The notes beneath the pieces were generated by a model, which worked only from the letters and a program-made list of their open reading frames with translations, did not search any database and was not told the origin of the DNA. Made by a program: the position numbers and the translations under genes. Below are positions 35,539 through 43,778 of a stretch of 64,000 nucleotides of DNA, piece by piece (the first letter of the stretch is position 1; every line of letters starts with the position of its first letter). The stretch spans positions 62,001-126,000 of the forward strand of contig MKTZ01000002.1 of NCBI GenBank assembly GCA_001898505.1. Direction: 5' to 3'. The DNA comes from Sphingobacteriales bacterium 50-39. GTDB taxonomy: Bacteria > Bacteroidota > Bacteroidia > Chitinophagales > Chitinophagaceae.

Positions 35539-36270
35539 TTATAAAAGCCCCAATTTTACACGTACTTTCTCCTTGTATGTATCCCCTATCGGCAGGTATT
35601 CTTTTCCTATCACTACTCTTCCTCTTTCCAGAAAATCTATTTTGTTACGATGGATGATATAGCTCTTATGGATACGTATGAACTGGTCCTCAGGCAGCAG
35701 CTCTTCCATATGCTTCATGCTCTCCAGGGAAAGTATCTTACCGGTGCCTGTATGAATAGCCACATAGTCCCTCAAAGCCTCGATATAATAAATGGATGCC
35801 AGGTCCACACGCTGGATCCGGTATTCCGTCCGTACAAAGAGATGATCGGGATGGTCGGGAACATGCACCGGGGATGCTTCGGATAATTTTTCCGGTACTC
35901 GTCTCAGTCTTTGCTTTGCCTTCTCCACTGCGATCATGAACCTATCCAGCGTGATAGGCTTTAACAGATAGTCAACGACATCGTACTCATATCCTTCCAA
36001 TGCATACTGGGTATATGCCGTGGTCAGGATCACTGCACAATGACGCCGGATGATCTTCATAAATTGTATACCTGTCAGCTCGGGCATCTGAATATCCAGG
36101 AACAACAGGTCGGCTCTGTCCTCCTGCACAGCCTGCAATGCATCCAGCACATGCGTGGTTCGAAGGATCACTTCCAGCCCGGGCGTCTTCTGTACATAAT
36201 CCGCCAGCAAAGCCACAGCCAACGGCTCATCGTCTACAATAATACATCGTATGGGTGTGGTGTTAGTCAT
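35539..36270 (-). CDS. LytTR family response regulator
   Basis: A 243-residue two-component regulator. The receiver domain (residues 6-120) has the acidic pair DDE, the phospho-acceptor Asp59 in LLFLDIQMPELTG and the conserved Lys in DYLLKPITLDRF. The C-terminal LytTR DNA-binding domain contains FVRTEYRIQRVDLASIYYIEALRDYVAIHT, read in parts, and the FIRIHKSYIIHRNKI motif. The gene overlaps the 3' end of the histidine kinase gene by 8 nt, so both are made from one message. Target genes are unknown. Confidence 0.95.
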   Translation of the reverse strand: MTNTTPIRCIIVDDEPLAVALLADYVQKTPGLEVILRTTHVLDALQAVQEDRADLLFLDIQMPELTGIQFMKIIRRHCAVILTTAYTQYALEGYEYDVVDYLLKPITLDRFMIAVEKAKQRLRRVPEKLSEASPVHVPDHPDHLFVRTEYRIQRVDLASIYYIEALRDYVAIHTGTGKILSLESMKHMEELLPEDQFIRIHKSYIIHRNKIDFLERGRVVIGKEYLPIGDTYKEKVRVKLGLL

Positions 36271-37267
36271 GGATCAATTCCAGGTTGATGGAGAAGTTTA
36301 CAGGACCATCTTCTACTGAAAATACATGTTTGCCGGGATACAGGAGCGATAGTCTTCTTTTTACATTCTCGAGTCCAATCCCACCGCCGGGGTCTTTTCG
36401 ATGCGTTCCCTTACGGTTGGTACAATGAAAATACGTCTTTTGCTTCTCGTTGGATAAATATACGGCAAGTCCTCCCTTATCCAGATCACCATGTTTAAAG
36501 GCATTTTCAACAAATGGTATCAATAGCAAAGGAGGAATAAGGATCCTCTTCATATCTCCTTCTATCCGCATGCTCACCTCTATCGGATGGTCGAACCGTA
36601 GCTGCTGCAGTCCGATATATTTTTCTATATAGTCCATCTCCGTCCGTAACGGCACTTTCTCTGCCGCATCGTACAGCATATAGCGGAGAAGGTCGGAAAG
36701 TCCCGCAATAGCCGTCAATGCCTGGTCCGACCCATGATACACCAGCGAATAAATATTGTTCAGACTGTTGAAGAGGAAATGTGGATTGATCTGGCTCCGC
36801 AGAAAGGACAACTCAGACTGTCTGTTCTGTATTTCCAGGTCCTTTTGCTGAAGCTCCTTGTAACGCGACCATCGGATAAAATAAAAGATGACCCCGAACA
36901 CCATCGAAATAAGGGCGGTGAAGAGGTAATTTAAAAAAAAGGTCCGCAGCCGCAGCACTCTTCCCATCCCCATCCGCTCCATCCAGTAACGAAACAAAAA
37001 AATAAGAGGTAATCCCACTAATATCGAAAGGATCAATGGCAATAGCTTTTTTTCAGGATACCATCGCCACAACGCGAGGTAGGGAATAAAGGCAAAGAGA
37101 AAAAACAGCCCGATGTCCCCTATGCGTAGCAGCCAGGTCTTCGCCTGTCCCGGCAACAGGTCGAACTGTGGATTGCCGTGCACGAGGTTCGGCATATCAT
37201 AGGCAATATGGATCAGATAATAAAAGGCCACAAAGCTTCCCAACAATAACAGTTGCCTTTTTTCCAT
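36263..37267 (-). CDS. LytS-type sensor histidine kinase
   Basis: A 334-residue kinase starting at MEKRQLLLLGSFVAFYYLI. The longer frame to 37477 adds a non-conserved Ala/Arg/Ser-rich stretch and is rejected. Four hydrophobic segments in the first 150 residues form a membrane sensor without a large periplasmic domain. A His_kinase (PF06580) motif LRSQINPHFLFNSLNNIYSL carries the phospho-acceptor His, and the ATPase part has IPPLLLIPFVENAFKHG and GGGIGLENVKRRL. It phosphorylates the LytTR regulator it overlaps. The promoter lies only 3 nt before the ATG. Confidence 0.93.
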   Translation of the reverse strand: MEKRQLLLLGSFVAFYYLIHIAYDMPNLVHGNPQFDLLPGQAKTWLLRIGDIGLFFLFAFIPYLALWRWYPEKKLLPLILSILVGLPLIFLFRYWMERMGMGRVLRLRTFFLNYLFTALISMVFGVIFYFIRWSRYKELQQKDLEIQNRQSELSFLRSQINPHFLFNSLNNIYSLVYHGSDQALTAIAGLSDLLRYMLYDAAEKVPLRTEMDYIEKYIGLQQLRFDHPIEVSMRIEGDMKRILIPPLLLIPFVENAFKHGDLDKGGLAVYLSNEKQKTYFHCTNRKGTHRKDPGGGIGLENVKRRLSLLYPGKHVFSVEDGPVNFSINLELIHD

Positions 37268-37270
37268 GTT

Positions 37271-37301
37271 CAAATGTACCGTTTGCCGGCCGGACGGCCA
37301 A
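37271..37301 (-). promoter_or_regulatory. Bacteroidetes-type promoter abutting the histidine kinase start
   Basis: On the - strand TTG (37301-37299), a 20-nt spacer and TACATTTG (37278-37271) match the consensus well. The box ends 3 nt before the ATG, which predicts a leaderless or nearly leaderless message. Confidence 0.55.
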
Positions 37302-37463
37302 TCAGCCGCGCTGCTTTTGCCGACGAACCCGCCTTTTCTCTCTGCAAACAGGCGTTCCCTGTTGGCTGCCCCTCTCGCGGGGTTGGCAGAGGGACTTTCG
37401 GAGTTGGCAGATCGCAGTTCCGCCCCACCTGTCCTGGCTTTTATTTTGACAAAAAGGTTTGTT

Positions 37464-39203
37464 ATGACCCGCTTCATTGCCCTGCTGATACTCGCCGTTC
37501 TGGGAATAGTATATTGGTGCTACCGTCCTTCATTTGGTTATTTTCGCCCCCCGCTGGACAGGTCCCTGGAACTGGCAGCCAATTTTGGCGAGCTGCGGGA
37601 AGGTCATTTTCATATGGGACTGGACATACGCACGGGTGGAAAGGAGGGGTTGCCAGTGTTCGCATCCGCCGATGGCTATATCAGCCACCTGTCCATAGCG
37701 CCGAATGGCCTGGGCAATGCGATCTTTATCACTCATTCCAATGGCCTCGTCACGGTCTATGGCCATTTGCAGCGCTTTGACGACTCACTGGAACGGATGG
37801 TCCGTCTGAGACAATATGCCATGCAATCCTGGCAGCAGGAAATAGACCTGCCCGCCGGAGCTTACCTGGTAAAGAGAGGAGACCTTATCGCGTTCAGCGG
37901 CAATACAGGTTCTTCCCAGGCGCCACATCTTCATTTCGAGATCCGTGATACGGCCGGGGTCAACTTGAACCCACAGCTGGAAGGGCTTAGCGTCGAGGAT
38001 GATCAGCCACCGGTGATCAACGCGCTCTATTGGTACGACAGGCGATACAGCACCTATATGACCAGGGCTCAAAAGATAGGCATCACAAAACGCAATGGGG
38101 GTTACCATACGGAAAAAAATATCATTCCCGTCAACAGTCCATTGATAAGCCTGGGCATTGCTGCCACGGATAAGAGCTCCGCCTCCTCACATGTCTCCGG
38201 CATCTTCGAGGCTACCCTCTGGCTGGATGATAGCCTGATACACGCTTTTAGCCTTCGCAGCCTTTCTTCTTCCGACACCCGTTATATAAATGCCTGTATC
38301 GACTACAGTAAATGGATACGCTCGGGTATTTATGTACAGCACCTGTCTACGTTGCCGGGCAATCCTATCTTTACCTATCCCCGCAGGGATGGGCTTATCC
38401 ATTTGAAGGATACGCTCATTCATACCCTGCGTATCCGTGTAAAGGATGTACGGGACAACCAGGCGGAATTGATGGTCCGCGTCCGCTATGTCCCCGCATG
38501 TGCCGCTCCTGTACATGACCCTGTTCTTTATCACACCACTGCTTTCAGCTCCGGACATTTTTTCTCATCCGGTACGATCGCCTGCGCGCCGGGAAGAGAG
38601 ACAAGTATCAATGGCGCATCCTTTGTAGCTCATTTCACGGCTTCTTCTTTTTACGATCGTCTGCCCTTTCACTGGCAGGAATTGCCGGATACGGATTCCC
38701 GCAGGGCTTCGGCGCTTATCTTTCTGCACGATCCCAGCGTACCCGTGCATGACAGGTTCCTCGTGCAGGTAAGGACCACGCTCTCTTTTCACGATCCCCT
38801 GCGTGACAGGACGGTCATGCAGCTCACCAGCGGCGATAGCCAGTACATTGTAAAAGGCATTTGGCAAGGCGACTGGCTTGCCGGCTTTTTCAGCCGGCTG
38901 GGTATCCTCCACCTGATCGTCGACACTATCGTCCCGGACATCCATCCTTATCAATGGGAGGAAGGTCAGCATTTCACCCGGGATGCATCCGGGATCAGCA
39001 TACAATGCAGGGATGACCTGGGGCCCATCGCCCGGCTTCGTGGAGAGGTAGACGGTCGTTGGGTCCCCTTTGCACAAAAAGGAAATATCTATACCTATAC
39101 ATTTGATGATACCTGTCCATCGGGAATACACAGGCTGTCAATTACAGCCATGGATATAGCGGGGAATAAAACAGAGCAGACATTCCATTTTTCACGGGAA
39201 TAA
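37464..39203 (+). CDS. M23 family metallopeptidase (LytM-like)
   Basis: A 579-residue protein with an N-terminal membrane anchor or signal (FIALLILAVLGIVYWCY). The M23 domain follows directly: HFHMGLDIRTG supplies the first His and Asp ligands, GSSQAPHLHFEIRD the HxH motif, and NGLVTVYGHLQRFD the remaining conserved block. This family cuts peptidoglycan cross-bridges or acts in cell-envelope remodelling. The ~420 C-terminal residues are beta-rich with Ig-like features and have no recognised enzyme motif. The start at 37464 is chosen because the upstream extension (to 37266) is the mirror of the kinase promoter region. Confidence 0.9.
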   Translation: MTRFIALLILAVLGIVYWCYRPSFGYFRPPLDRSLELAANFGELREGHFHMGLDIRTGGKEGLPVFASADGYISHLSIAPNGLGNAIFITHSNGLVTVYGHLQRFDDSLERMVRLRQYAMQSWQQEIDLPAGAYLVKRGDLIAFSGNTGSSQAPHLHFEIRDTAGVNLNPQLEGLSVEDDQPPVINALYWYDRRYSTYMTRAQKIGITKRNGGYHTEKNIIPVNSPLISLGIAATDKSSASSHVSGIFEATLWLDDSLIHAFSLRSLSSSDTRYINACIDYSKWIRSGIYVQHLSTLPGNPIFTYPRRDGLIHLKDTLIHTLRIRVKDVRDNQAELMVRVRYVPACAAPVHDPVLYHTTAFSSGHFFSSGTIACAPGRETSINGASFVAHFTASSFYDRLPFHWQELPDTDSRRASALIFLHDPSVPVHDRFLVQVRTTLSFHDPLRDRTVMQLTSGDSQYIVKGIWQGDWLAGFFSRLGILHLIVDTIVPDIHPYQWEEGQHFTRDASGISIQCRDDLGPIARLRGEVDGRWVPFAQKGNIYTYTFDDTCPSGIHRLSITAMDIAGNKTEQTFHFSRE

Positions 39204-39205
39204 AA

Positions 39206-39262
39206 AACCGACCACAGGTCGGTTGCCAAAAAAAGGGGCGCATATTGAAGTGCGCCCCTTTT
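39206..39262. terminator. Double hairpin between convergent M23 and dnaK genes
   Basis: Two adjacent perfect stems: AACCGACC/GGTCGGTT (39206-39224) and AAAAGGGGCGCA/TGCGCCCCTTTT (39231-39262). The second is a symmetric A/T-flanked terminator usable by both genes; the first may back up the dnaK transcript. Confidence 0.9.
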
Positions 39263-39281
39263 CAAAACCATATCATATAAC

Positions 39282-41186
39282 TTATTTCACTTCTTCAAAC
39301 TCAGCATCCGTCACATTCTCACCACCAGCGCCGGCTGTATGCCCCGCACCGCCCTGGTCTGCACCAGGCTGTCCGCCAGCCTGCTGAGTTGCCTTGTACA
39401 GCTCTTCGGAAGCCGCCGTCCATGCTGTATTCATCTCAGCTACTGCCGTGTCGATGGCTGCCACATCCTGTGATTTATGAGCATCCTTCAGCTTGTTCAA
39501 AGCTGCTTCGATAGGAGCCTTCTTATCACTTGGGATCTTCTCACCATACTCCTTCAGCTGCTTCTCCGTCTGGAATATGAGGCTATCGGCCTGATTCACC
39601 TTGTCTATCTTTTCACGGGCCGCCTTGTCAGTGGACTCGTTGGCCTTTGCTTCCGCCTTCATCTTTTCCACTTCTTCTTTGCTCAGACCACTACCGGCTT
39701 CGATACGGATCTTCTGTTCCTTGCCGGTGCCTTTGTCCTTGGCAGTCACATGGAGGATGCCATTGGCATCGATGTCAAAGATCACCTCTATCTGCGGAAC
39801 GCCGCGGGGGGCAGGAGGAATACCATCCAGGTTGAAAGTACCCAGGCTCTTGTTCTGGTTGGCCATGGGACGCTCGCCCTGTAATACATGGATCTGTACA
39901 CCCGGCTGGCTATCGCTGGCCGTTGAGAAGGTTTCGGACTTTTTAGTGGGTATGGTCGTGTTGCTGTCGATCAGACGGGTCATAACGCCACCCATGGTCT
40001 CGATACCCAGGCTCAGAGGAGTTACGTCCAGCAGAAGCACATCCTTCACTTCTCCCGTCAGCACGGCTCCCTGTATAGCAGCGCCAACAGCAACCACTTC
40101 ATCGGGATTCACGCCCTTGTTGGGTTTCTTACCAAAGAATTTCTCCACGATCTCCTGTACTTTGGGGATACGGGTAGAACCACCTACCAGGATCACCTCA
40201 TCCACCTGAGAAGCGCTAAGGCCGGCGTCCTTCAGGGCCTGCTCACAGGGCTTCAGACACCTTTCAAACAGGCTGTCGGCCAATTGCTCGAATTTCGAAC
40301 GGGTCAGCTTCTTCACCAAGTGTTTGGGAACACCATCCACCGCCGTGATATAGGGCAGGTTGATCTCCGTCTCGCTGGAAGACGACAATTCGATCTTGGC
40401 CTTTTCTGCAGCCTCCTTAAGGCGTTGAAGGGCCATGGGGTCCTTACGCAGGTCCACATTCTCATCCTTCTTGAATTCATCAGCCAGCCAGTCCATGACC
40501 ACTTTATCGAAGTCATCACCACCGAGGTGCGTATCACCATTGGTAGACTTTACTTCAAATACCCCGTCACCCAGTTCGAGGATCGAGATATCGAAAGTAC
40601 CGCCGCCAAGGTCAAAAACTGCAATTTTTTCATCTTTGCCAGCCTTGTCCAACCCATAGGCCAACGCGGCAGCCGTCGGCTCGTTCACGATGCGACGGAC
40701 GGTCAATCCGGCAATTTCACCGGCTTCTTTCGTAGCCTGGCGCTGAGCATCATTGAAGTACGCAGGCACCGTTATAACGGCTTCCGTTACTTCCTGTCCC
40801 AGGTAATCCTCAGCCGTCTTCTTCATCTTCTGAAGGATCATGGCGGAGATCTCCTGCGGCGTATACAGACGGCCGTCGATGTCGATACGTACGGTATTGT
40901 TGTCCCCACGGACTACTTTGTAGCTCCAGTGGGTAATTTCATTGGTCACCTCGTCATAGCGTCTGCCCATGAAACGCTTTACAGACATAATAGTATTCAC
41001 CGGATTGGTGATAGCCTGCCGTTTGGCAGGATCGCCCACTTTCCTTTCCCCATTCTTGAGGAAGGCCACCACTGACGGGGTCGTACGCCGGCCTTCGTCA
41101 TTGGCGATCACAACGGGCTCATTACCTTCCAATACGGCTACACAGCTATTCGTCGTACCAAGGTCAATTCCTATAATCTTTCCCAT
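39282..41186 (-). CDS. dnaK: Molecular chaperone DnaK (Hsp70)
   Basis: A full-length 634-residue Hsp70. The ATPase domain begins [20 protein letters not shown] (read in parts) and contains [21 protein letters not shown]-type and [13 protein letters not shown] motifs. The substrate-binding domain has [14 protein letters not shown], and the protein ends in a Gly-rich tail and DAEFEEVK, close to the canonical EEVK-like terminus. It refolds proteins with DnaJ and GrpE, whose genes are not adjacent here. No CIRCE element is seen upstream. Confidence 0.98.
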   Translation of the reverse strand: MGKIIGIDLGTTNSCVAVLEGNEPVVIANDEGRRTTPSVVAFLKNGERKVGDPAKRQAITNPVNTIMSVKRFMGRRYDEVTNEITHWSYKVVRGDNNTVRIDIDGRLYTPQEISAMILQKMKKTAEDYLGQEVTEAVITVPAYFNDAQRQATKEAGEIAGLTVRRIVNEPTAAALAYGLDKAGKDEKIAVFDLGGGTFDISILELGDGVFEVKSTNGDTHLGGDDFDKVVMDWLADEFKKDENVDLRKDPMALQRLKEAAEKAKIELSSSSETEINLPYITAVDGVPKHLVKKLTRSKFEQLADSLFERCLKPCEQALKDAGLSASQVDEVILVGGSTRIPKVQEIVEKFFGKKPNKGVNPDEVVAVGAAIQGAVLTGEVKDVLLLDVTPLSLGIETMGGVMTRLIDSNTTIPTKKSETFSTASDSQPGVQIHVLQGERPMANQNKSLGTFNLDGIPPAPRGVPQIEVIFDIDANGILHVTAKDKGTGKEQKIRIEAGSGLSKEEVEKMKAEAKANESTDKAAREKIDKVNQADSLIFQTEKQLKEYGEKIPSDKKAPIEAALNKLKDAHKSQDVAAIDTAVAEMNTAWTAASEELYKATQQAGGQPGADQGGAGHTAGAGGENVTDAEFEEVK

Positions 41187-41270
41187 ATAATTGTTTGCTT
41201 TTAAGGTTATTATTATCCTATCCGGTGCATGGTGTCAATCATTGTGCCATGCCGTAAGGAAGTGAAAAAA

Positions 41271-41287
41271 TGACAGTTGGGATGTCA
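41271..41287. promoter_or_regulatory. Inverted repeat upstream of dnaK
   Basis: TGACA-N7-TGTCA lies 85-101 nt upstream of the dnaK ATG and 4 nt from the end of the next upstream gene. It could be an operator, but the arms are only 5 bp. Confidence 0.25.
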
Positions 41288-41291
41288 GGAT

Positions 41292-42665
41292 CTACCTAAC
41301 TACTTCGAGGACAGGTTTTAAGGATTGATCCTTAAATACATAGTCAGCCACCTCATCCACGGCCGGGGTAGTAGAATTGAAGGAAATACCCGTTCCCGCC
41401 ATTTTGACCATACAGACGTCGTTTTCCCCGTCCCCTACCGCCACAGAGTCAGCCAGGCTGATGCCAAACCGGTGGAGGATATACTGGAACATATTGCTCT
41501 TGCAATGGTCATGGTCGCATTGGCTGAACTTGTCTTTTAAGAGCTGGGACGGTATTTTTACCTCCCCGGTGGCGACGCTTTTTTGGAATTCCAGCTCGTT
41601 CCCCAGGGTAAAATCAAGTCCTAAAAGGTTCTTGACATGATTGGCAATGGCATGATAGCTGTCGCTGATGATCCCGCATACATACCCTCTCACCTGTAAT
41701 TCCCGGATCACCTGTACCGCATCCCCGATCAGGGGAATGGATTCTACAACATTGATCAGCTCGGCAAAGGTCCTCCCCTCCAGCAAACGGGCTATCTTTT
41801 GGGTCTTTATATAATTGCTCTTGTCCTGGGACATTATGTCGTTCAGCTCCCTCCGGAATCCGAATTTGTCGGCTGCCGCCCGTATAAAGCTGCCCTGGAG
41901 CAGTATATTGTCCATGTCAAAGACGATCATTTTCTTGGGCTGTCTTACCATCTCCTTTAAGGCAAACTCGACTTGTTCCCGCATCAGCTGGGTAGGATCG
42001 TCATCCTGCCTTCTCCCTCCATCGAATATATTTACCCGCTTGAAGATGGCATTGGCCACCTGCTTGGCCATCCTGCCCAATACATGCAAGGGCTGCATAT
42101 CATTCTCCACCTCCCCTATACAGACCTCCATGATCCTGGCCCGCACATTGTGCATGTCTATCAGCAACCCGATGTCTACGCCATAGTCATTGTCGAACTC
42201 CACTTTTTGAAAAAAGGATTTCTTTCCGGCGATCATTCCGCTGGAAGGTTGTCTGAACTGTAGCAAGTGTGGGAAAAAGAATTCCAACAGCGGCTTGGCC
42301 AGTATCTCCGTCACGCGCCCGGTCTGTCGTTCGTAATAGCTTTTTACAAAGTCGGCTTCATCCCTGATCAATGGCTCTGTCAGTTTTTTAATAATGTCAT
42401 CCCCATGATAGGGTGTATCCCCTTCAAGGAATACCAATATTTCGTTCTTGGCCATCAGCATCCCTTCCCGCATAGAATCCCCCTTACCGATATGCGTGCT
42501 GGTAATGACCCGCACGTTCTCCTTCTTTGCTTCGGCGATAGTATTATCCAGGGAAAGATCGTCCACTACTATGATCTCGTCTACCAAATCATTCCGCTTG
42601 GCTTGTTGAATAACATTCCTTATGGTCTTTTCTTCATTAAGTGCGGGAATGACGACTGTAATCAT
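41292..42665 (-). CDS. Fusion of GT81-like glycosyltransferase (glucosyl-3-phosphoglycerate synthase type) and HAD phosphatase
   Basis: A 457-residue protein of two parts. Residues 1-235 are a GT-A glycosyltransferase: VVIPALNEEKTI, VVDDLSLDNT, GKGDSMREGM and the metal-binding EGDT. FVKSYYERQTGRVTEILAKP, QPSSGMIAGK, DYGVDIGLLID and QPLHVLGRMA resemble glucosyl-3-phosphoglycerate synthases (GT81). Residues 245-457 are a SerB-like HAD phosphatase with D250/D252 (FDMDN), GIISDSYH and VGDGENDVCM. One chain could thus make a glycosyl-3-phosphoglycerate and dephosphorylate it. Substrates are inferred; a perfect inverted repeat lies in its leader. Confidence 0.8.
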   Translation of the reverse strand: MITVVIPALNEEKTIRNVIQQAKRNDLVDEIIVVDDLSLDNTIAEAKKENVRVITSTHIGKGDSMREGMLMAKNEILVFLEGDTPYHGDDIIKKLTEPLIRDEADFVKSYYERQTGRVTEILAKPLLEFFFPHLLQFRQPSSGMIAGKKSFFQKVEFDNDYGVDIGLLIDMHNVRARIMEVCIGEVENDMQPLHVLGRMAKQVANAIFKRVNIFDGGRRQDDDPTQLMREQVEFALKEMVRQPKKMIVFDMDNILLQGSFIRAAADKFGFRRELNDIMSQDKSNYIKTQKIARLLEGRTFAELINVVESIPLIGDAVQVIRELQVRGYVCGIISDSYHAIANHVKNLLGLDFTLGNELEFQKSVATGEVKIPSQLLKDKFSQCDHDHCKSNMFQYILHRFGISLADSVAVGDGENDVCMVKMAGTGISFNSTTPAVDEVADYVFKDQSLKPVLEVVR

Positions 42666-42687
42666 GCAGTTACCTTTTTAATCAAAT

Positions 42688-42710
42688 AACAACCTACAGA
42701 GCAGGTTGTT
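42688..42710. promoter_or_regulatory. Inverted repeat in the leader of the GT81-HAD gene
   Basis: A perfect 8-bp inverted repeat AACAACCT-N7-AGGTTGTT lies 23-45 nt upstream of the ATG. It may be an operator or an mRNA hairpin. Confidence 0.45.
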
Positions 42711-42802
42711 GGGTGAATACCTAAAACTATGCCAGGAAAATTATTATAAAAGTCTGATAGACAATCATTAAATTTGAATTAAAGCTAAATCATTCACACT
42801 AA

Positions 42803-43178
42803 ATGCCTATCGCGCCGGACGTATATAAGAAGATCGTTATGGCCAAGCTATATATGGACGAGAACTTTCACGAGTCCATCGACTTGGATCGCATATCCCG
42901 GGAAGCCTGTTTGTCGCGGTACCATTTTCACCGGCTGTTTACCCGTATCTATCAACGCACTCCTCACCAAGGAGCCACCGGAAGCGGCTCGTCCATAACC
43001 GAGCGTAGCGAAGGTTATCCCAGACTGCCGTGCCACTTATGAAGAGCTGAAAGCAAAAGGCGTGCAATTCAAGGGCGAGCCAAAAGAACAGTTCTACGGC
43101 ATCGAGGCTATTATCTCCGATGGGGTGGGCAATTGGTTCAGCATGACACAGCCTACCGTCAAAGACGGTCAGTCTTGA
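42803..43178 (+). pseudogene. Remnant: AraC-type HTH start joined to the end of a VOC/glyoxalase protein
   Basis: The first ~53 residues (MPIAPDVYKKIVMAKLYMDE ... YHFHRLFTRIYQRTPHQ) are the beginning of an AraC-family helix-turn-helix protein. The family sequence stops after RTPHQ and the frame runs through unrelated bases to 43042. From 43023 in another frame the C terminus of a VOC/glyoxalase-like protein appears (CRATYEELKAKGVQFKGEP ... GNWFSMTQP), ending at 43178. A stop at 42996 separates the frames. This looks like two neighbouring genes fused by a deletion, with a REP-like palindrome at the joint. The remnant overlaps the end of the convergent GtrA gene by 20 nt. Confidence 0.75.
42997..43016. 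repeat. Short REP-like palindrome, copy 2
   Basis: AACC-GAGCGTAGCGAA-GGTT resembles the element at 30037-30055 and sits at the junction of the AraC and VOC fragments. Confidence 0.45.
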
Positions 43179-43662
43179 CCTGCTCAGCCTTGAACGTGTA
43201 ATTCTTTTGCGTGAGATAGCTGAACGTAACGACGATAATGGTAGTCAATATCTTGGCGAAAGTAGGATAAATATGCACCTGCTCCACGAACAGCTTGATA
43301 AAAACATAGTTGAGGAAAAGGCAGATCACCACCAGGACAAAATATCGAAACAGCTGGACCCTTCCCTGCAGGGTGGACTGTGTAAAGACAATATTCCGCA
43401 TCAAAAAGAACCCTAAGGGGAAGCTTACCAAAAAGGCAATGATGATAGAGGCAATATGGGGTTTCATTACAAAAAACCCCAGGTCGAGATCATGTTTATG
43501 CAGGATAAAATTATAGGCAATGGCATACATGACGATGTCCACCACCGTATTGGCGCCCCCGCACGCGGCATACCGGAAGGTCTGCAAAGGCATAAGCCTG
43601 CTGAAAGGGGGATAGAAATAATCAATAAATGATATGATCAGCTTTTTCGGCATTTGGTCCAT
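43159..43662 (-). CDS. GtrA family membrane protein
   Basis: A 167-residue protein with four transmembrane segments and the GtrA-like pattern: FRYAACGGANTVVDIVMYAI in helix 1, SFPLGFFLMRNIVF between helices 2 and 3, and FVLVVICLFLNYVFIKLF. GtrA proteins are thought to flip or handle polyprenyl-phosphate-linked sugars for envelope glycan modification. A glycosyltransferase-phosphatase gene lies about 0.5 kb away on the same strand, but the two are separated by a gene remnant, so a functional link is uncertain. Confidence 0.88.
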   Translation of the reverse strand: MDQMPKKLIISFIDYFYPPFSRLMPLQTFRYAACGGANTVVDIVMYAIAYNFILHKHDLDLGFFVMKPHIASIIIAFLVSFPLGFFLMRNIVFTQSTLQGRVQLFRYFVLVVICLFLNYVFIKLFVEQVHIYPTFAKILTTIIVVTFSYLTQKNYTFKAEQVKTDRL

Positions 43663-43778
43663 TGCGTTGTAAGCACGAAGATACCGATAAATGCCCGTTT
43701 TTCCCGTATTTATTACACTGTCGGTGGATGCTTCTCCGTTTGCCCGCCATGCAGTACCTTCGCAGCCAATCAGTGAAA

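Noticed and set aside
37266-37463. N-terminal extensions of both the M23 gene (+) and the histidine kinase (-)
   Set aside because: Both extensions cross the shared promoter spacer and contain low-complexity residues; the internal ATGs begin proper membrane segments.
40284-41075. 263-codon + strand frame opposite dnaK
   Set aside because: The - strand encodes a complete canonical DnaK; the opposite frame is a codon-bias artefact.
41187-41291. CIRCE element expected before dnaK
   Set aside because: No TTAGCACTC-N9-GAGTGCTAA pattern is present; only a weak 5-bp inverted repeat was found.
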